DNA of 64,000 nt from Gonatopus flavifemur (Eukaryota > Arthropoda > Insecta > Hymenoptera > Dryinidae): assembly GCA_018340375.1 (NCBI GenBank), contig JAFFJZ010000006.1:12418001-12482000 (forward strand). The letters run 5' to 3'. The notes below the pieces were generated by a model, which was not told the DNA's origin, did no database searches, and was given only the letters and a program-made list of their open reading frames with translations. Shown piece after piece: positions 23,217 to 37,028 of the stretch. The translations under genes and the position numbers were made by a program. Positions within the stretch are counted from its first letter, which is position 1. Every line of letters starts with the position of its first letter.

Positions 23217-24980
23217 GCTATTGTTTTAGAATATCATTAACAAAATCGTATACATTATCGTACGTTGTATAAAAATACTGTATAAAGGATTACGGGAATT
23301 GAAATGTGTAATTAAAAATATGTATAAGGGAAAACTAAATGATTTACGATAATTCGTTAGAGATTTAGGGGTTCAGATATTGTATATATCATCGATATGT
23401 CATGTCGAAGACTTGTCAATACCTAATGTTTAACAAATTTGCATTTATCGATTCAAACCGTAGGTTGATTTTCAATCATTATACTTTTCATTTATGTAAT
23501 GCACAAAATCCAATACACGACTGGATGCAAAATGAGTTTTAAATGTAATTTATATGTTCGATTGTTAATCATTTCATACTTTAGCTGTGGATTTTGTTAC
23601 TTCGACGATTTTCTTGACAGCACAATAATAAAATGATTAATCGGAATAGTATCACAGCGATTAGAAACGCATCTCTAATTTTAAGATTATTATCAAACAT
23701 GGAGCATACGTTTACAAATATAACAAGTTTTATGTATTATAGTTACTATCAAATATCGATTCCGAACATCATTTTATCTTGAAAATTTTGTCAAACCGCA
23801 CACAAATGTTATAGATTCAAAGTTGAATTCGTTATCGATAAACAATGTGAATATTGAACGGAAGTTTAACGTTCTTGTAACATAATATTAATCTATTGAC
23901 ATAGATTATATGCCTGAATAAACTCATTGTTTAAATCAATTACCTATAGAAGGTTGTAGAATCGTCCAAACCTTTTAATCATATTTTTCCTTTGATAAAA
24001 ATCAAGAATTTTCTCAAAAGCGTTGGAACTGTAATCATTTCGTTTGTCGCAACGCTGTTATCTCTTTGATAAGCATGCCAGCCATTTATGGCCCCCCGTC
24101 GGACGCGCCCCTGTGATAAAACTTCATTAATTTCAATCAAATGGAATGACTCACGGAAAAAGTTCAATGATTTTGTTGAAATTCATTTTAATATCCACTA
24201 TAAACATTAAGATGCTTTCTATCTTTATACTATGACGTATTATGTATATATTTTATTAGTGATAGTAGTGATAATTCCCTCTCATTTAATACTTAGTTTT
24301 GTAAAGGATTATGAACATTTGTTTCAAGATCGTTACTTATAAAAATTTTCCAAGACTTGGTTTGTCTTCCTTCTTATTGTCCTTTGAATAAATAATTATA
24401 AAGACAAGAAGAAATACTGTACTGCCTACAGTATAAAAAATCATTGAATACAACATTGAAGGATAATATAATGATTAGCATGCATTCATATCTTGATAAC
24501 TAATAATTATTTATTTATACAATAACTGTTCAAGAATAACATTCTATGCCTTGTGTTTTTATACATGCACGTATATAGGTAAAGGTATTCGAACCCTATA
24601 TTCATTCCTTGAATCGTTAAAACAAAGATTTATGTCAAGATGTAGAAAAGAGTTTGAGGTTTCTTTTTCATTGAGAAACAAAAGCAAAGAAGGTTGACAT
24701 TTCCCTCCGTTGACTTTTTCTATGTTGTTTTTTTGCCAAATCTTATGGAAATCAATTGATTCGCGGTTTGGGCTTGTACAAGTACCAATCCGTACTCTTT
24801 TAGATTTGATATAGTTTTGAAAAAATTGATTGGTAGAATGTCATAACCCCCAACGATCATTTGTCCAAATTCTATGGTATTGACCAAAGTAAAAATAAAC
24901 AAATTCCGAGTATATGACATTCTAACAAATTCATTACAGTAGAGATGCAAGATAACATGAGCGGTACATAATTTATTTTC
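23217..24980. other. Convergent 3' region between Vrp1 and ABCF3
   Basis: AT-rich sequence without convincing coding frames. It should contain both 3' UTRs: AATAAA at 23917 suits Vrp1, and TTTATT copies below 24981 suit ABCF3 on the minus strand. No MITE palindromes are obvious. Confidence 0.5.
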
Positions 24981-27900
24981 TTACATTTCGAGTTCCTTTT
25001 CAATGATCTTACGATATTCGTCAAAACCTCCTTCGATACATCGAACAGATCCATCTCCGCACACCCACAACTCTGTACATACCATTCGTATGAGGCGTTC
25101 GTCGTGAGAGACTAGTATAACGCCAGCCTATTCAGCAGAAAATTTGAATAATTTTAATAATTATAAATATATCGTCAAGTAATTCCAAAATATGTTACTC
25201 ACTTGACAGGTATTGAGAGCTTTTCCCAAAGCTTCGATAGATTCTATGTCAAGATGATTGGTAGGTTCGTCTAAGACTAAGAAATTTGGCATGGCAGCGC
25301 ACATCAAGGCAAAGGCAACTCTTGATTTTTGTCCACCCGAGAGGGAATTTATAGTTTGTAAAGCCAAATCACCGCTTATACCGAAACTTCCTAACATTCT
25401 TCTATACTCTTCTATTGGTTTTCCTGAAAACATATGAAAATTTATGAATTTTCATGCCATTTCAAGCACTTTTTGGAATGAATGTGAACACAATATTTAC
25501 AAACTCAATGACATATATTTCAATGTGATATATATCGTACCTGGGAAATTATTTTGTAACAATTCAACCGGACAGACGCGCATATCCAATTGATCCACAT
25601 GATGTTGGCTAAAGTATCCAAATTTTAAATTTCGATGTAAATGTACTGTTCCGTGCGTCGGACTCAACGTTCCGGTGATTATTTTCAATAATGTTGTTTT
25701 ACCGGCACCGTTCTCTCCGACTATACATATTCGAGATTGTAAGCTGGCAGTTAGATTGACTCCAGTAAACAGGTAAGAACCGTCATTGGAATAACGAAAA
25801 GAAACTTCATTTAATTGCAGTATAGGGGGACTTAAAGCTTCAACTTCCGGAAAACGTAACGTCACTTCACTCTCTTTCTCTATAGTTTTCAATTCTGGCC
25901 TGCAAGTTGTATTAAATTTTGTTTTCAAAGGAAAGACAAAGATATCGATAAAGAACAAAAGAAAAAAAAAACTTACAGTTTCTCCAACATTTTAATTTTA
26001 CTTTGTACGCTAGAAGCTCGATTAGCATTGTACCGAAATCGATCGATAAATTCCTGCACGTGAGCTCTTTTGGCTTGTTGAGCTTCGTACTCTCTTTGCT
26101 GATTTCTTTCACGTTCGCCTTTGGTTTTGTAGAATTGTTCATAATTACCGCGATAAGCTTCAATTTTTTGTCCACGCAAGTACAGAATATCAGTTGGAAC
26201 CTGTTGAATATTATTATGAAAACAAAAAGGGTGAGGAAAAAGTGTTATAGAGGAAGATTATTAAGATTTAGGAATCTATATATACCGTATCTAAGAAATT
26301 TCGATCGTGAGAAACTACGAGTAAAGTCGTGGGCCAATTTTGTAGATACTTTTCCAACCAAAGAATCGCTTTGATGTCGAGCATGTTGGTAGGTTCGTCG
26401 AGTAACAACAAATCGGGTCGGGAGAAAAGAGCTCTCGCCAGGGCAAGTCGCATTCGCCAACCACCCGAGAATGCTTTTGTGGGCCAAGACTGCCTTTCCA
26501 CGGTGAACCCAAGACCCGACAGAATAGCGCTAGCTTTGGCTGGAGCCTTGTCAACTTCGGCCAACTGCATCGATTCGTAAACTCGTGCCAATTCTTCGCC
26601 AAGGGAATCGCTAGTTCCATCCTTTTCTATAGCCGCTTGTAACTCTTTTTCTCTATTCAACAACGCATTGCGCTCCTCGTCGCATTCCAAAACGGATTCA
26701 AGCGCAGAGGTATCGTTCCCAGCTACTTCTTGCTCTACGTGTAATACTCTTATATGAGAGGGTATTCTTAGCTGTTTGCTGTGAAAGAAAAAACATTGCT
26801 ACTATCCAGAATGTATCTTCTGATATAAAATAAAAGAGAAAGAGCAAAGATTCGATGATTTCATACCTGGATATCATTCGAAGCAAAGTCGTTTTTCCAA
26901 GTCCATTTCTACCTATGAGTCCATAACGCCTACCAAAAGCGAGAACTAAATCAGCACCTTGTAGCAACACTCTATCTCCATACGCCACGTCAAAGTTCTC
27001 TATTCTAATATCTTGAGTTTTGTTGACACCCCCTTTGATCTCCATTCGACTATCTTTTTTACTAACCATCTGACTGGCGCTTGCAAATTCTATTCCATGA
27101 TTTATTACAGTATTACGAACACCTCCTGACTCGTTGGTACGTTTTTCTTGCTTTTGTTGTAATTTTGCTTCTGCTTTTTCTAATTTCTTAGCATCTACTT
27201 TCTGGAAAGTTCATTGGAGTGTCTTTTAAATGTGAATACGAAAGACAAGAGGGAAAAAAGAAAGCAATGTCAAAACCTCACCATTGCGTCGTCTCTAGTC
27301 GTGACCCATATACTTTTAATTTGTTCTACTTGTGCCTCCAAAGTTGCAGCCATTGTACCCAAATGAATTGGCGCATTCAAAACTTTATGTAATCCATTTT
27401 TCCTGTGGTCGCCGTTGTCACCCGTTGTCCCACCTTTCAACATTTCTAATAATTTTTCGCATATTTGTCTGTGAAGGAAAAAAATTCAGAATTGGATTAA
27501 ATTAATCTAAAAGTTCATCCATTAGAAGAAATTGGAGAAACTATAAGATTGTTGTAACAAGTGATTTGAAAGTATGGAAGAAAGTTTTTTGATTTACATC
27601 TTATATTGTTATCGTTGTATATAAAGAATATTGACGGATGGGTAAAGAATATGATAGTGACATCATGTAAAATCTTGAAAATTCAACTATCGTTGAATAG
27701 AGAATAGAATTCGAGGTAATTTTTATTCTAATTAAATTATGAGGACTATCAATGTAGTATTGAATTATATAGAAATAATCAAATCACATCGACGCAATGT
27801 CAATATCAATCAGCTGCTTAATTTATATCATTCGCTATCAGTGGAGGAAAAAAAAAGATTACAATCCATAGATCGTGAAGATATTTAATGGAAAAATAAG

Positions 27901-28209
27901 AATACAAATTTACAGACCTAACCTCGATTTCTGATTTATCAGCAACTTCGTGCAACACTTCTCCTATGGCCTCGTAAACCTCATTTCCATCTTCAAAATC
28001 GTCTTTAGAACTATCTAATATACCTAAATAAGATAAGAAATCCAAATGAATGTAAATGAATGTACACGTGAAACTATATAAAACACACAAAATTGAAAAT
28101 TTAAAAGGAATTTTAAGGTTAAAGCAAAGAACACACCTTCCACGTATTGATATAAATCATCGTCTATCGTTGGAAATTGACTTCTAATATATTCTCCGCA
28201 CGCTGCCAT
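24981..28209 (-). CDS. Abcf3: ABCF3, ABC-F family ATPase (twin ATP-binding cassette, no membrane domain)
   Basis: Nine exons on the minus strand: 28209-28137, 28023-27918, 27468-27282, 27201-26867, 26778-26286, 26200-25977, 25899-25541, 25423-25203 and 25127-24981. All phases close, giving 714 aa, close to human ABCF3. It starts MAACGEYIRSQFPTIDDDLY. The first ABC cassette has Walker A GRNGLGKTT, signature FSGGWRMRL, Walker B LLLLDEPTN and H-loop VVSHDRNF. The linker is EYEAQQAKRAHVQEFIDRFR. The second cassette has GENGAGKTT, LSGGQKSR, FLVLDEPTN and VSHDER. ABC-F proteins are soluble ATPases linked to ribosomes and translation; in other animals ABCF3 is associated with antiviral and OAS1B-type roles, which the sequence does not show. 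The exon 2 donor (GTCTGT) is the least certain junction. Confidence 0.96.
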
Positions 28210-29378
28210 GCTAAAAGGATTATTTAAAAATCACGTGAATAAATATTACTTCCGAATAAATTTCACAGAATGTTTTTTTGACAGGAGAGATGTCAAATCA
28301 GATTTCTCAACTCCGATACCACATGTTTACGCCATCTTGTAAACTTTCCATAGACATCTAATCAAATCATTCTTGCATTCAATTTTCCCAACGAATGAAA
28401 ATGAATGAAAAATCGTTCTCCTGAAATTCACTTTATTGAATCAACGATACAATAGGTGTAGATGGTAGTATCCATAACCCAAATCGTTCTCTCTGAAAAG
28501 TGATGGGTTAAAAGTTCTTTTTCCTTCTTCTATATCCTAAAATTATTGACCTCGAATCATTCCATTGAGTTCAAAGAATTTCTACAGACACAATTCCTAA
28601 TTTTTCGAGCTGAAACCGCATTTTCGAATTTACCGTTTAGTTTGCATCTTTGTTTATCAGATTGCGATGAACAAGGACAAACGATAAAAGTTTTTTCTCA
28701 AAATTCGGGCCTATCCACTTCAGACTTATGAGTTTTCGGGCTTATGACACTCTACCGTAATTACGAAGATAACCTCCTATATATTATTCACGAAGACAAA
28801 ATATCTTACGTTCACGAAAACTCCTGTTTTCGTGGTTTTTCGTCACTTCTCGTGTTTTTTTTCGTATCTCCATCAAGGTGTAAATAGACACAGTGTAACA
28901 ACAATATACGCTTGAAATTTTTTAATATTTAGTAAGCACAGGTAAGAGTCGAAGTCGTTTTTTTATATAATAACAAATAACAGATTTATTGATGGGAAAT
29001 AGAAATACTTTTTTATTTGTATAATACAACAAGGTCCTTGACAAATAAAAAAGTATATTATTAATTAATTTTTGTGTTATTTCATGTATAGAATTGAAAT
29101 TAATAACCAAAAGCTAATACTTGAATAAGGTAATGAACTTGGATAGAAATGGTTGGAAAATATCTTAACCCTGAAATGGTATCGTTGTGTCTCTCATGCC
29201 TTGCTCAAACCTTTTCCTGTTGCTAACTTGTAGAAGAGAATGAGTGACTATAAGCTCTCCAAGTGCAGTTACTTTAATTCGTAGAAGCCATGATGATACA
29301 CCATTGCAGGGTTATACAATTCAATCGTCAGTTACTTTGTTGTTTTACATAACGATAAATCTAATAGGGATCAGCGGC
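28210..29378. promoter_or_regulatory. Shared 5' region of divergent ABCF3 and DDX42
   Basis: The two start codons face away from each other across 1.17 kb. No coding exon, MITE or clear TATA box is seen. A shared bidirectional promoter is an inference from geometry alone. A possible 5' UTR splice acceptor (CTTGTAG) lies near 29227-29233. Confidence 0.4.
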
Positions 29379-32300
29379 ATGAGTTTTCAACGTGGAGGGA
29401 GTAGTAAACCTAAGGGTTTTGGTTTTGCTGGTTTCCAAATGTCAGGAACCAAACGAAGTGGAGCTAATATACCTCCGCCGCCATTCAACTCCTCGCTAAG
29501 TAAACAAGGCTATCACACGATGAGTGCGATCACTGAAAATGCTTTATCCGCCTGTTGGGGAATACCAAAGAAACGCAGTAAAACTGAGGAAGAGTAAGTA
29601 ATCTTGATTGCGACTCATAAATTGCGAGTAATAATCGATTCGTCGGTATTCGACATGAAATCTTGATCTCTTATCAAAAATAATATCAGATACTTTGAGG
29701 ATGACGACGAACCCCCGACGTCCTCCTTAGAATATTTACCAGCCCCTGGATCACCCACTTACGAATTAATGAAAAAAAATGAGACAAAACACGAAAGCGA
29801 TAGCGAAGAGGATCCTCTCGACGCTTTTATGGCTGGTATCGACGCGGAAGTGAGGAAAAACAAGTACGACGCTCAGTTGGCGGAGGATGAGAAAAAAGAA
29901 GATAAATCTAAAGGATTCAGAGCTGACATAGATGGAGAAGACGACGAAGAAAGTTATTATAGGTAGATATCAAACTTGCATTTACTTTACAGATCCTCAC
30001 CTTTATGTGGTTTCTAAAATGATGATAATTCGAATAGGTATATGGAAGAAAACCCAACAGCTGGTGTACAACAAGAAGAATCCGATCAAGAGATCGAATA
30101 CGACGAGGATGGTAATCCCATTGCACCTCCCAAGAAAAAAGATATCGATCCCTTACCTCCGATCGATCACAGTGAAATCAAATACGAAGCTTTCGAGAAG
30201 AACTTTTACAACGTACACACAGAAATTTCTAGTTTGACTAAACAGCAAGTAGATACCCTGAGAAAAACATTGGGTATCAAAGTATCCGGACCTTCTCCGC
30301 CGAATCCTGTGACGAGTTTTGGACATTTTGGTTTTGACGATGCCCTGATAAAAGCCGTCCGCAAAAACGAATACACCCAACCCACTCCAATTCAAGCTCA
30401 AGCTGTTCCAGCTGCTTTGAGTGGAAGAGATATAATAGGTATAGCGAAGACTGGCAGTGGTAAAACGGCGGCTTTTATTTGGCCAATGTTGGTACATATC
30501 ATGGATCAAAGAGAGTTGAAAGCCGGCGACGGCCCCATTGGTTTAATTTTAGCCCCAACCAGAGAATTATCCCAACAGATTTATCAAGAAGCAAAGAAAT
30601 TTGGTAAAGTCTATAACATTCAAGTATGCTGCTGCTATGGAGGTGGTAGTAAATGGGAACAGAGTAAAGCGTTGGAAGGTGGTGCGGAAATAGTAGTAGC
30701 CACTCCCGGTAGAATGATCGATCTAGTTAAAATGAAGGCAACAAATTTAACAAGGGTTACGTTCCTGGTACTCGATGAGGCGGATAGAATGTTCGATATG
30801 GGCTTCGAACCTCAAGTACGATCGATATGTAATCACGTCAGACCTGACAGGCAAACTCTACTATTCAGTGCGACATTCAAAAAGAGGGTAGAGAAATTAG
30901 CGCGAGATGTTTTAACGGATCCAGTGAGAATAGTTCAAGGAGATGTTGGCGAAGCGAATACGGATGTTACGCAACACGTTATCATGTTCAACAACAATCC
31001 AACTGGCAAATGGATGTGGTTGTTACAAAATTTAGTCGAATTCTTAAGCGCTGGAAGTCTATTAATATTCGTTACTAAAAAGTTGAACGCGGAAGAATTG
31101 GCGAATAATCTTAAATTGAAAGAATTCGATGTACTACTTCTACACGGTGATATGGATCAAATAGAAAGAAACAAAGTTATCACAGCTTTCAAGAAGAAGG
31201 AAGTCAGTACTTTGGTTGCTACCGATGTAGCTGCACGTGGTTTGGACATTCCACATATCAGAACAGTCGTTAATTACGACGTCGCTCGTGATATCGATAC
31301 ACATACGCATAGAATAGGAAGGACGGGTCGTGCTGGAGAGAAAGGTACGGCTTACACCCTCGTCACGGAAAAAGATAAAGAATTTGCTGGTCATTTGGTG
31401 AGGAATCTCGAAGGTGCGAATCAAGAAGTACCCAAAAACTTGATGGATTTGGCTATGCAAAGCGCTTGGTTCAGAAAATCTAGATTCAAAGGCGGAAAAG
31501 GAAAAAGTTTGAACGTTGGTGGTGCTGGTTTAGGTTTCAGAGGACGACCTGATGTTTCAAATTCGGTAATTACTTTTTTTTTTACATTCTAAACATTCAA
31601 GGTTTTTAATTTTTATTCTCACCTTTGTATTCAATTTTAGAGTGGATCTTCGTCACAAGCTCCCAAAGATATAAGTGAGGTAGTAAAAAAATTAGAGAGG
31701 CATGGTCCTGGTAGCGATCGTCTTTCCGCTATGAAAGCTGCTTTTCGAAGTCAATACAATTCTCAAGTGAGATTCTTTGAACTTCTACGCTGTGAAAAAT
31801 CCTCGAATAAATGTGCTAGTGGGTATCAAGAGCTATCCAGTTTCAGTCAGGGCTATTTCACTGCACCGAGTACAATAATTTTCTGAGTTGATGATAAATT
31901 TGTCATTTTTATTGTCAATTTGTAATATTAAAGTTCCCAGACGTGATAATAATCGAACTCATTTTGAAAATAAATTAGCTGTAAAATATTCATTTATTTG
32001 CCATTGATTAATAGAGGATGACGTTTTGGAACAAACCTAGCCCCATCTTCGACTCGCACACTATTCATAAAATAAAAATTTCAAAATGCAGAAAAATCCA
32101 CAACTCTTCAAATTAACTGTGTAGAACTGGAAACATCGTTTCAAAAAAGTTACTGCGAAATTTTATTGGGTCTTCAACGGTTGAGTATTCTATTATTCGA
32201 TTATTAATTCGTTTCAATAAACGATTCAAACTTCTGCACCATATTCCAAATTTCTACCATCTAGGATTTTCACGTTGCAGAACGTAAAATTACTGTCATC

Positions 32301-32580
32301 GCTTTTTGGAACTAGCAATTTTATGCGAGATTTTTTACAGTGTATGCTCATAAAATTGAAATTGGAAATACATATAACGCGTTTATTATATATTCTTTAG
32401 TTTCGAGCATCTTCGGATCACACGTGGGAGCAAACGATTACACCTCCTTCGGTTATAATGCCCCCACCACCACCACCATCAAATACGAACCCCGAATCAT
32501 CTCCAAATCAAGACAATCAATCTGTAAATTCTTCTGGCACGGAAGAACGAAAGAGGGTGAGAAAAAGTCGATGGGAATGA
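29379..32580 (+). CDS. Ddx42: DDX42, DEAD-box RNA helicase (U2 snRNP-associated)
   Basis: Five exons: 29379-29593, 29690-29962, 30038-31565, 31641-31766 and 32401-32580, joining in phase to 773 aa. The N-terminus MSFQRGGSSKPKGFGFAGFQ and YMEENPTAGV...IDPLPPIDHSEI are DDX42 hallmarks. Helicase motifs in order: Q motif (YTQPTPIQAQAVP), I AKTGSGKT, Ia PTREL, GG, Ib TPGR, II DEAD, III SAT, IV LLIFVTKK, V ATDVAARGLD, VI HRIGRTGRAG. The post-core WFRKSRFKGGKGK and RLSAMKAAFRSQY blocks are kept, and the protein ends KRVRKSRWE, like the conserved DDX42 end. Human DDX42 works with SF3b/U2 snRNP and has RNA chaperone activity. The tail is much shorter than in vertebrates. One exon holds almost the whole helicase core. 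Confidence 0.96.
31788..32342. mobile_element. CAC-type MITE in the last DDX42 intron, TA duplication
   Basis: It begins CGCTGTGAAAAATC and ends GAGATTTTTTACAGTG, with TA on both sides. It fills most of the 634 bp intron and ends 58 bp before the last exon. Non-coding. Confidence 0.7.
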
Positions 32581-34684
32581 TCGCTATACGGTAAAATTAC
32601 AATTTTCATGTGTTTAAATTAAAGATTACTTATTAGTTATTAAGCGATTAGATCGATTAATACCATCGATTGGTTTTATATATTATATTACAGTAAAATT
32701 TTAATTTAAAGAATTGTCAGCTACATCATATTTCCTGTACTATTTCTTTCTTTTATATTAGACTCTATATTTTTCAAAATGAAATTGATTATTGGATTGA
32801 AAAAAGTACACGGAACTATGTAAGTGATATTTGTAAAGTAATTGTTTTACAATGATTAATTTAAAAATGATTATGAAATCTACGATTCGTTTTTAAAAGT
32901 CTTGTATTTGTAATAGATTGTTCTTTCATTAATGATTCATAAAACAATCTTTGTCATTGATGGAAATTGTTCTCAAATCCTTTCCTACGATATAAGTGTA
33001 TTATTTTTTAGATTTCTTTTAAGGAAGTATTCGTTCATTGTTCGAATGTTTGGTAGCTAGGTAAAAGTTGTCGAATATTGTTTTTTGATCTTGAAATCGA
33101 ATCAGTGATCAATCAAATTCATGTGAATTCACCACACAAGTTCATTATTTTACAAATATATTTAATTGAATATTAAAAAAGGTGAGGAAAAAACAAACAA
33201 AGCAAAGAGAATTTTCGTGACATGACAGTGATGAATCGACAATGAAGAAAAAATATTTACATTGTGTATTTTTATAATTCTATTCAGTGGGTTTTTTCTT
33301 CCGTATTTTTTATTTTTCGAACAGTATATTATTATGGAGTAGATTAGAAACAAGTAGATTTTGACGTGGATCATCATGCATGTTTCGTAATAATAATCAT
33401 GAATCAACTCGAAGAATTGAGTTACAGGGTATTATGTAACATAACATCATACACAGACGAGCGCACGTAACATTGAATTCGAATAACTATAGAGTTAATT
33501 TATGTATTTCCTCACGAAAGTTCTTGTCTAGTCGGGTACTGGGCGCGACGTTGTTAAACATTCATATACATTCAAGTACATCTTTGTGCGGTACGCGCTG
33601 GTGTGCTTGTTTGTCACATGAGTTTTTTTAAATGAATCACTTAATGATTTAGCTAGTAAGAAATACCGATTATGATTCCGTCTCGATGCATTTGAATGAA
33701 TCAGCTTCTTTGGGTTCAAATCAATCTGTATTCCAAGATTCAGAAGAAATTGAGAATCGTATTTCGCTATTGAAAATCATCCAATCACGTCGATTACGTC
33801 CTCGCGAGTCTCCTTTTTCTTGTTCATTTAATTGTTGAAATTTATCACGAAGTTGGATTTTTTTTCTATGGAAAGTCTTCTATGAAAAGTCCTCGGCGTT
33901 CCACGGGCCAATGCTGTTACTGTTGCCGGTGCCGCAATGCTGTTGCTACGAATAGATGTCGAAGGAATAGCAGAAAAAAAAGAAAATAGTTCTCGAAACA
34001 CTCGCTCAACATGGAGATTGAGTCAAGGATAAGGCTAAGGCGATGAATCACGATCCGCAGCTCCTTGTTCGACTACACAAAGCTTGGATAGGATGCTAAT
34101 GACAGATTATACACGGTTTGTCGCCGTGCGTAGTAAGTGTGTATGTGTGCGTGTGTGTGTGTGTGGAGTCGTGCGCGAAAACACATTGTATATAATGTAC
34201 CATGAAACCGGCGACGCAAACTCGGTCTTCATATTATACCCTGCTCATCATTTTCATTAACGCGGTAATGGGCTAGTTTTATTCTTCCTTTTATTTCTTC
34301 TCATTTTTTTTCCTTACTACCTATACGTACACCTTACCGCTACCAGTAGCGTGTATCAATTTATCTCAAAGAGACTTTACGTCGTGATTTGAACACTATT
34401 ATTTCTCATCTCTTTTTTCACTTCCGTCATACGTGAATCATTGAAAGTATCAATAGAGATATTTGGTCCGTATCCATCTTTTCATTTTATTCGACCTTTA
34501 CTTCGAATAATCAATTTTCATACGATTTGTATTTGAAATTTTAATGATATTACAAAACAATATTATATTTTAATTGATCACTCATCAAGAAGGAAAAATG
34601 ATAAACTCAATGATATTTCAAACATAATATAGTTATTATTCTTGTTACAAGGTACCGTGGTCTTTACAAAATTTACGTTTAATT
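32581..34684. other. Convergent 3' region between DDX42 and Drak
   Basis: No coding exon seen. AT-rich sequence with a GT microsatellite near 34140-34166. It is expected to hold both 3' UTRs. TTTATT copies near 34275-34490 are possible Drak poly(A) signals on the minus strand. Confidence 0.5.
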
Positions 34685-37028
34685 TCAAGGATTGACACAC
34701 TGAGGCATCGCGGGACTACTCTTTCTTCGAGTTTTTTCGATATTCTGTGGAGAATGTGTTTGCGAAACATTGAGAAGATTCATCGACCTCCGACCGTTGT
34801 TGTCTTGAATATTTTTGCCAGTAAATTTTTGCATAGCTCTGGTGTATGAACCGGTACAAACTCTTCCCCACAGTTTTTTATCCGTGTCCATCTTTTTTTG
34901 TATTTTCAATGAATTTTCATCCTTCTCGGTCGATCCCGTGCATTTCTGTATGGTATTTTGAGCATTTTCCCACGATAAACCTATGTTGACTTGTATGGTA
35001 GACGATGTTGTACATCCACCGTCGTCACTCGACAGAGAAGAAGAGACGATTAATTTCGTTCCGCTCTTGTCTCGATTGTTCACGACATCTCCCGTAGACG
35101 GTGGCTCACTTTTCGCGCGGAAACTGATTCTCGTGGGAGGATCGTTTATACCGTTCTCCGCGAGATTATCATTGACCAGGATTTTCGCGATCGACGTTCT
35201 TTTTCTCAAGTTTTCCAAATTCTCTTTGGGCGTGTTGCGAGAATTATCTGTTTTCCGTAAAATATCCTTCAAATCAACGCTATTGGTTGCTGGTTCAAAG
35301 GATTTTTCAGTTCGAGATTTGGTAGGTACAGTAGTTGATTTGAATGAATTATTGGAACATAAATATTTAGGTACGCTTTCTTTTTGTTGTTGTGGTTCTG
35401 TTTTGTTCATTGTTGCATCCTTGACGCATTGTTTATACTTTTCATCTATCGTAGTGTCGTGATTGTTGGCTTCTTTAAACAACGATAAGTCTGTCAAATG
35501 AAAATTCTCCGAAGTCAATTCTTCTTTCAAACCTACACTCTCATTCCGATGATTTTGATTTTTTCCATCGATATCGTCCTCGTTTTCTTCATTGTCGTCA
35601 TCCTCGTGTCCCGAATCGTTATCAAAATTCTTCAAAACTCCCTCGTTCTTCTCGTTCCTCTTCCTCAATTCTTCCCAATTTTTTCTGGGTTTGTAACTCG
35701 TTTTACGTCGAATTATAGTATTTTCGGTAATATCGATATCCGGTATGAATAATCGCAAAGCTTTCGGTCCGGTTGGAAAAGTCACTTCGTTGATCCTTTT
35801 CTCACTCATAATAGCCTCCAAACTCGTCTTGGATGCAACCTCTTGATGTTTGTTGAAAGCAGACACCAATTGAGCTACCGTATACTTAGGTTCTTCTGTT
35901 TCAGATTCCGTGGAACGGTCCTCTTTATCGTCCGAAATTCCAGAATTGTTGGAATGGCTAGACGCATTCGAATGTTGCCGCCCACAAACTCTCTTATCAG
36001 ATTTCACAGTATTGTCATCAAGTTTTTGATTCACAGGCATCTCATCCGAATCCTCGGTCAACGTATCGGATTCGATAGATTTCAAGGAGTCTAAATTCTC
36101 TTCGGATCCAGAAACTACAGGTTTTTCTTGAGAAATCGACTCATCGACCGTTTTGATCTCAATCCTCGGTACGTCGCTGCTGTACTTTTCTTCGATCTCT
36201 TCCTCCGCTTTTTGCGTTTGTTCATCTCCCCCTGTGGCATCCTTCGAGGCAGCAATTTCATCCTCCAACTGGGTGAAGAAGGGTAACATATCCTCAGTTT
36301 TGGCGCGTTGATAGGATTTTCTTCGACGTCTCAAACATTCCAAACTTCTATAAATATCGAGCATTCCTTGGGATTTCGATAAAGACTTCAAACCGTACAA
36401 TTTTTCTCGTGATCTAGTGATCGTTTTATTCATCGACACGTTATTTTGGGGAATTCGAATCGGTGACATGATCGTTGGAGATTCACCAGGATTGTTCCCG
36501 TTCAACAAACAAGCTTGGGATTGAATTCGATGAAGACTACGTATTCTAAACAATAGATTGCGGGAAGAGTGATTAAGATTCGCTTGTGATCGGCTTTGAG
36601 CACGGCTCAACAAACCCTGCGTTTGTTCTTTGTTTAACAACAGACAGCTCTGACTCGCGCAACTCAAACTGGTTCTCGATGAATTCAAACTTTCCGCTTG
36701 GCTGCCGGTTAAGAAGCTCCTCTCGCTATCAGTCAAACTGGATCTGCTTCCCGTTGCACAATTATTGAGACATATTTCGCTTTGACTGAGCAAACAATCT
36801 TGTAAACCTTGACTGGGATTTTGGTCTTGAATCTCGCTGGTCGAGAGATTCGCTTGGCTCGCGGTTTGACTCAACAGAGCCGCTCTTCTCAAATTTTCAC
36901 GACTCACCACTCGTTCCAGAAGAACTTCTCGTGATTTCGATAAATATCTTCTTAAATGCGGCGATGCTTGAGTCGGCGCCCCTCGTAGCCAGTCGTGGCG
37001 CAGACATTGCTTTGCCGTCATCCGTGCA
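34685..37028 (-). CDS. Drak: Drak terminal exon: end of the kinase domain plus about 750-residue tail
   Basis: This single exon encodes 780 residues and the stop codon. It opens ARMTAKQCLRHDWLRG, the last helix of the kinase domain, then LSKSREVLLERVVSRENLRR. The remainder is a Ser/Asn/Glu-rich, low-complexity tail with no domain I recognise. It has repeated SLSCASQ/SQSEICL-like clusters near residues 60-200 and acidic runs such as NDSGHEDDDNEENEDD. Vertebrate STK17A/B are only about 370-415 aa, so the long tail is an insect-type feature. The upstream in-frame sequence is intron, and the acceptor TTCATAG before 37028 fixes the exon start. Confidence 0.9.

Noticed and set aside
34983..36094. 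Plus-strand frames opposite the Drak tail
   Set aside because: Antisense shadows of the long Drak exon; the minus-strand product continues a clear kinase domain in phase.
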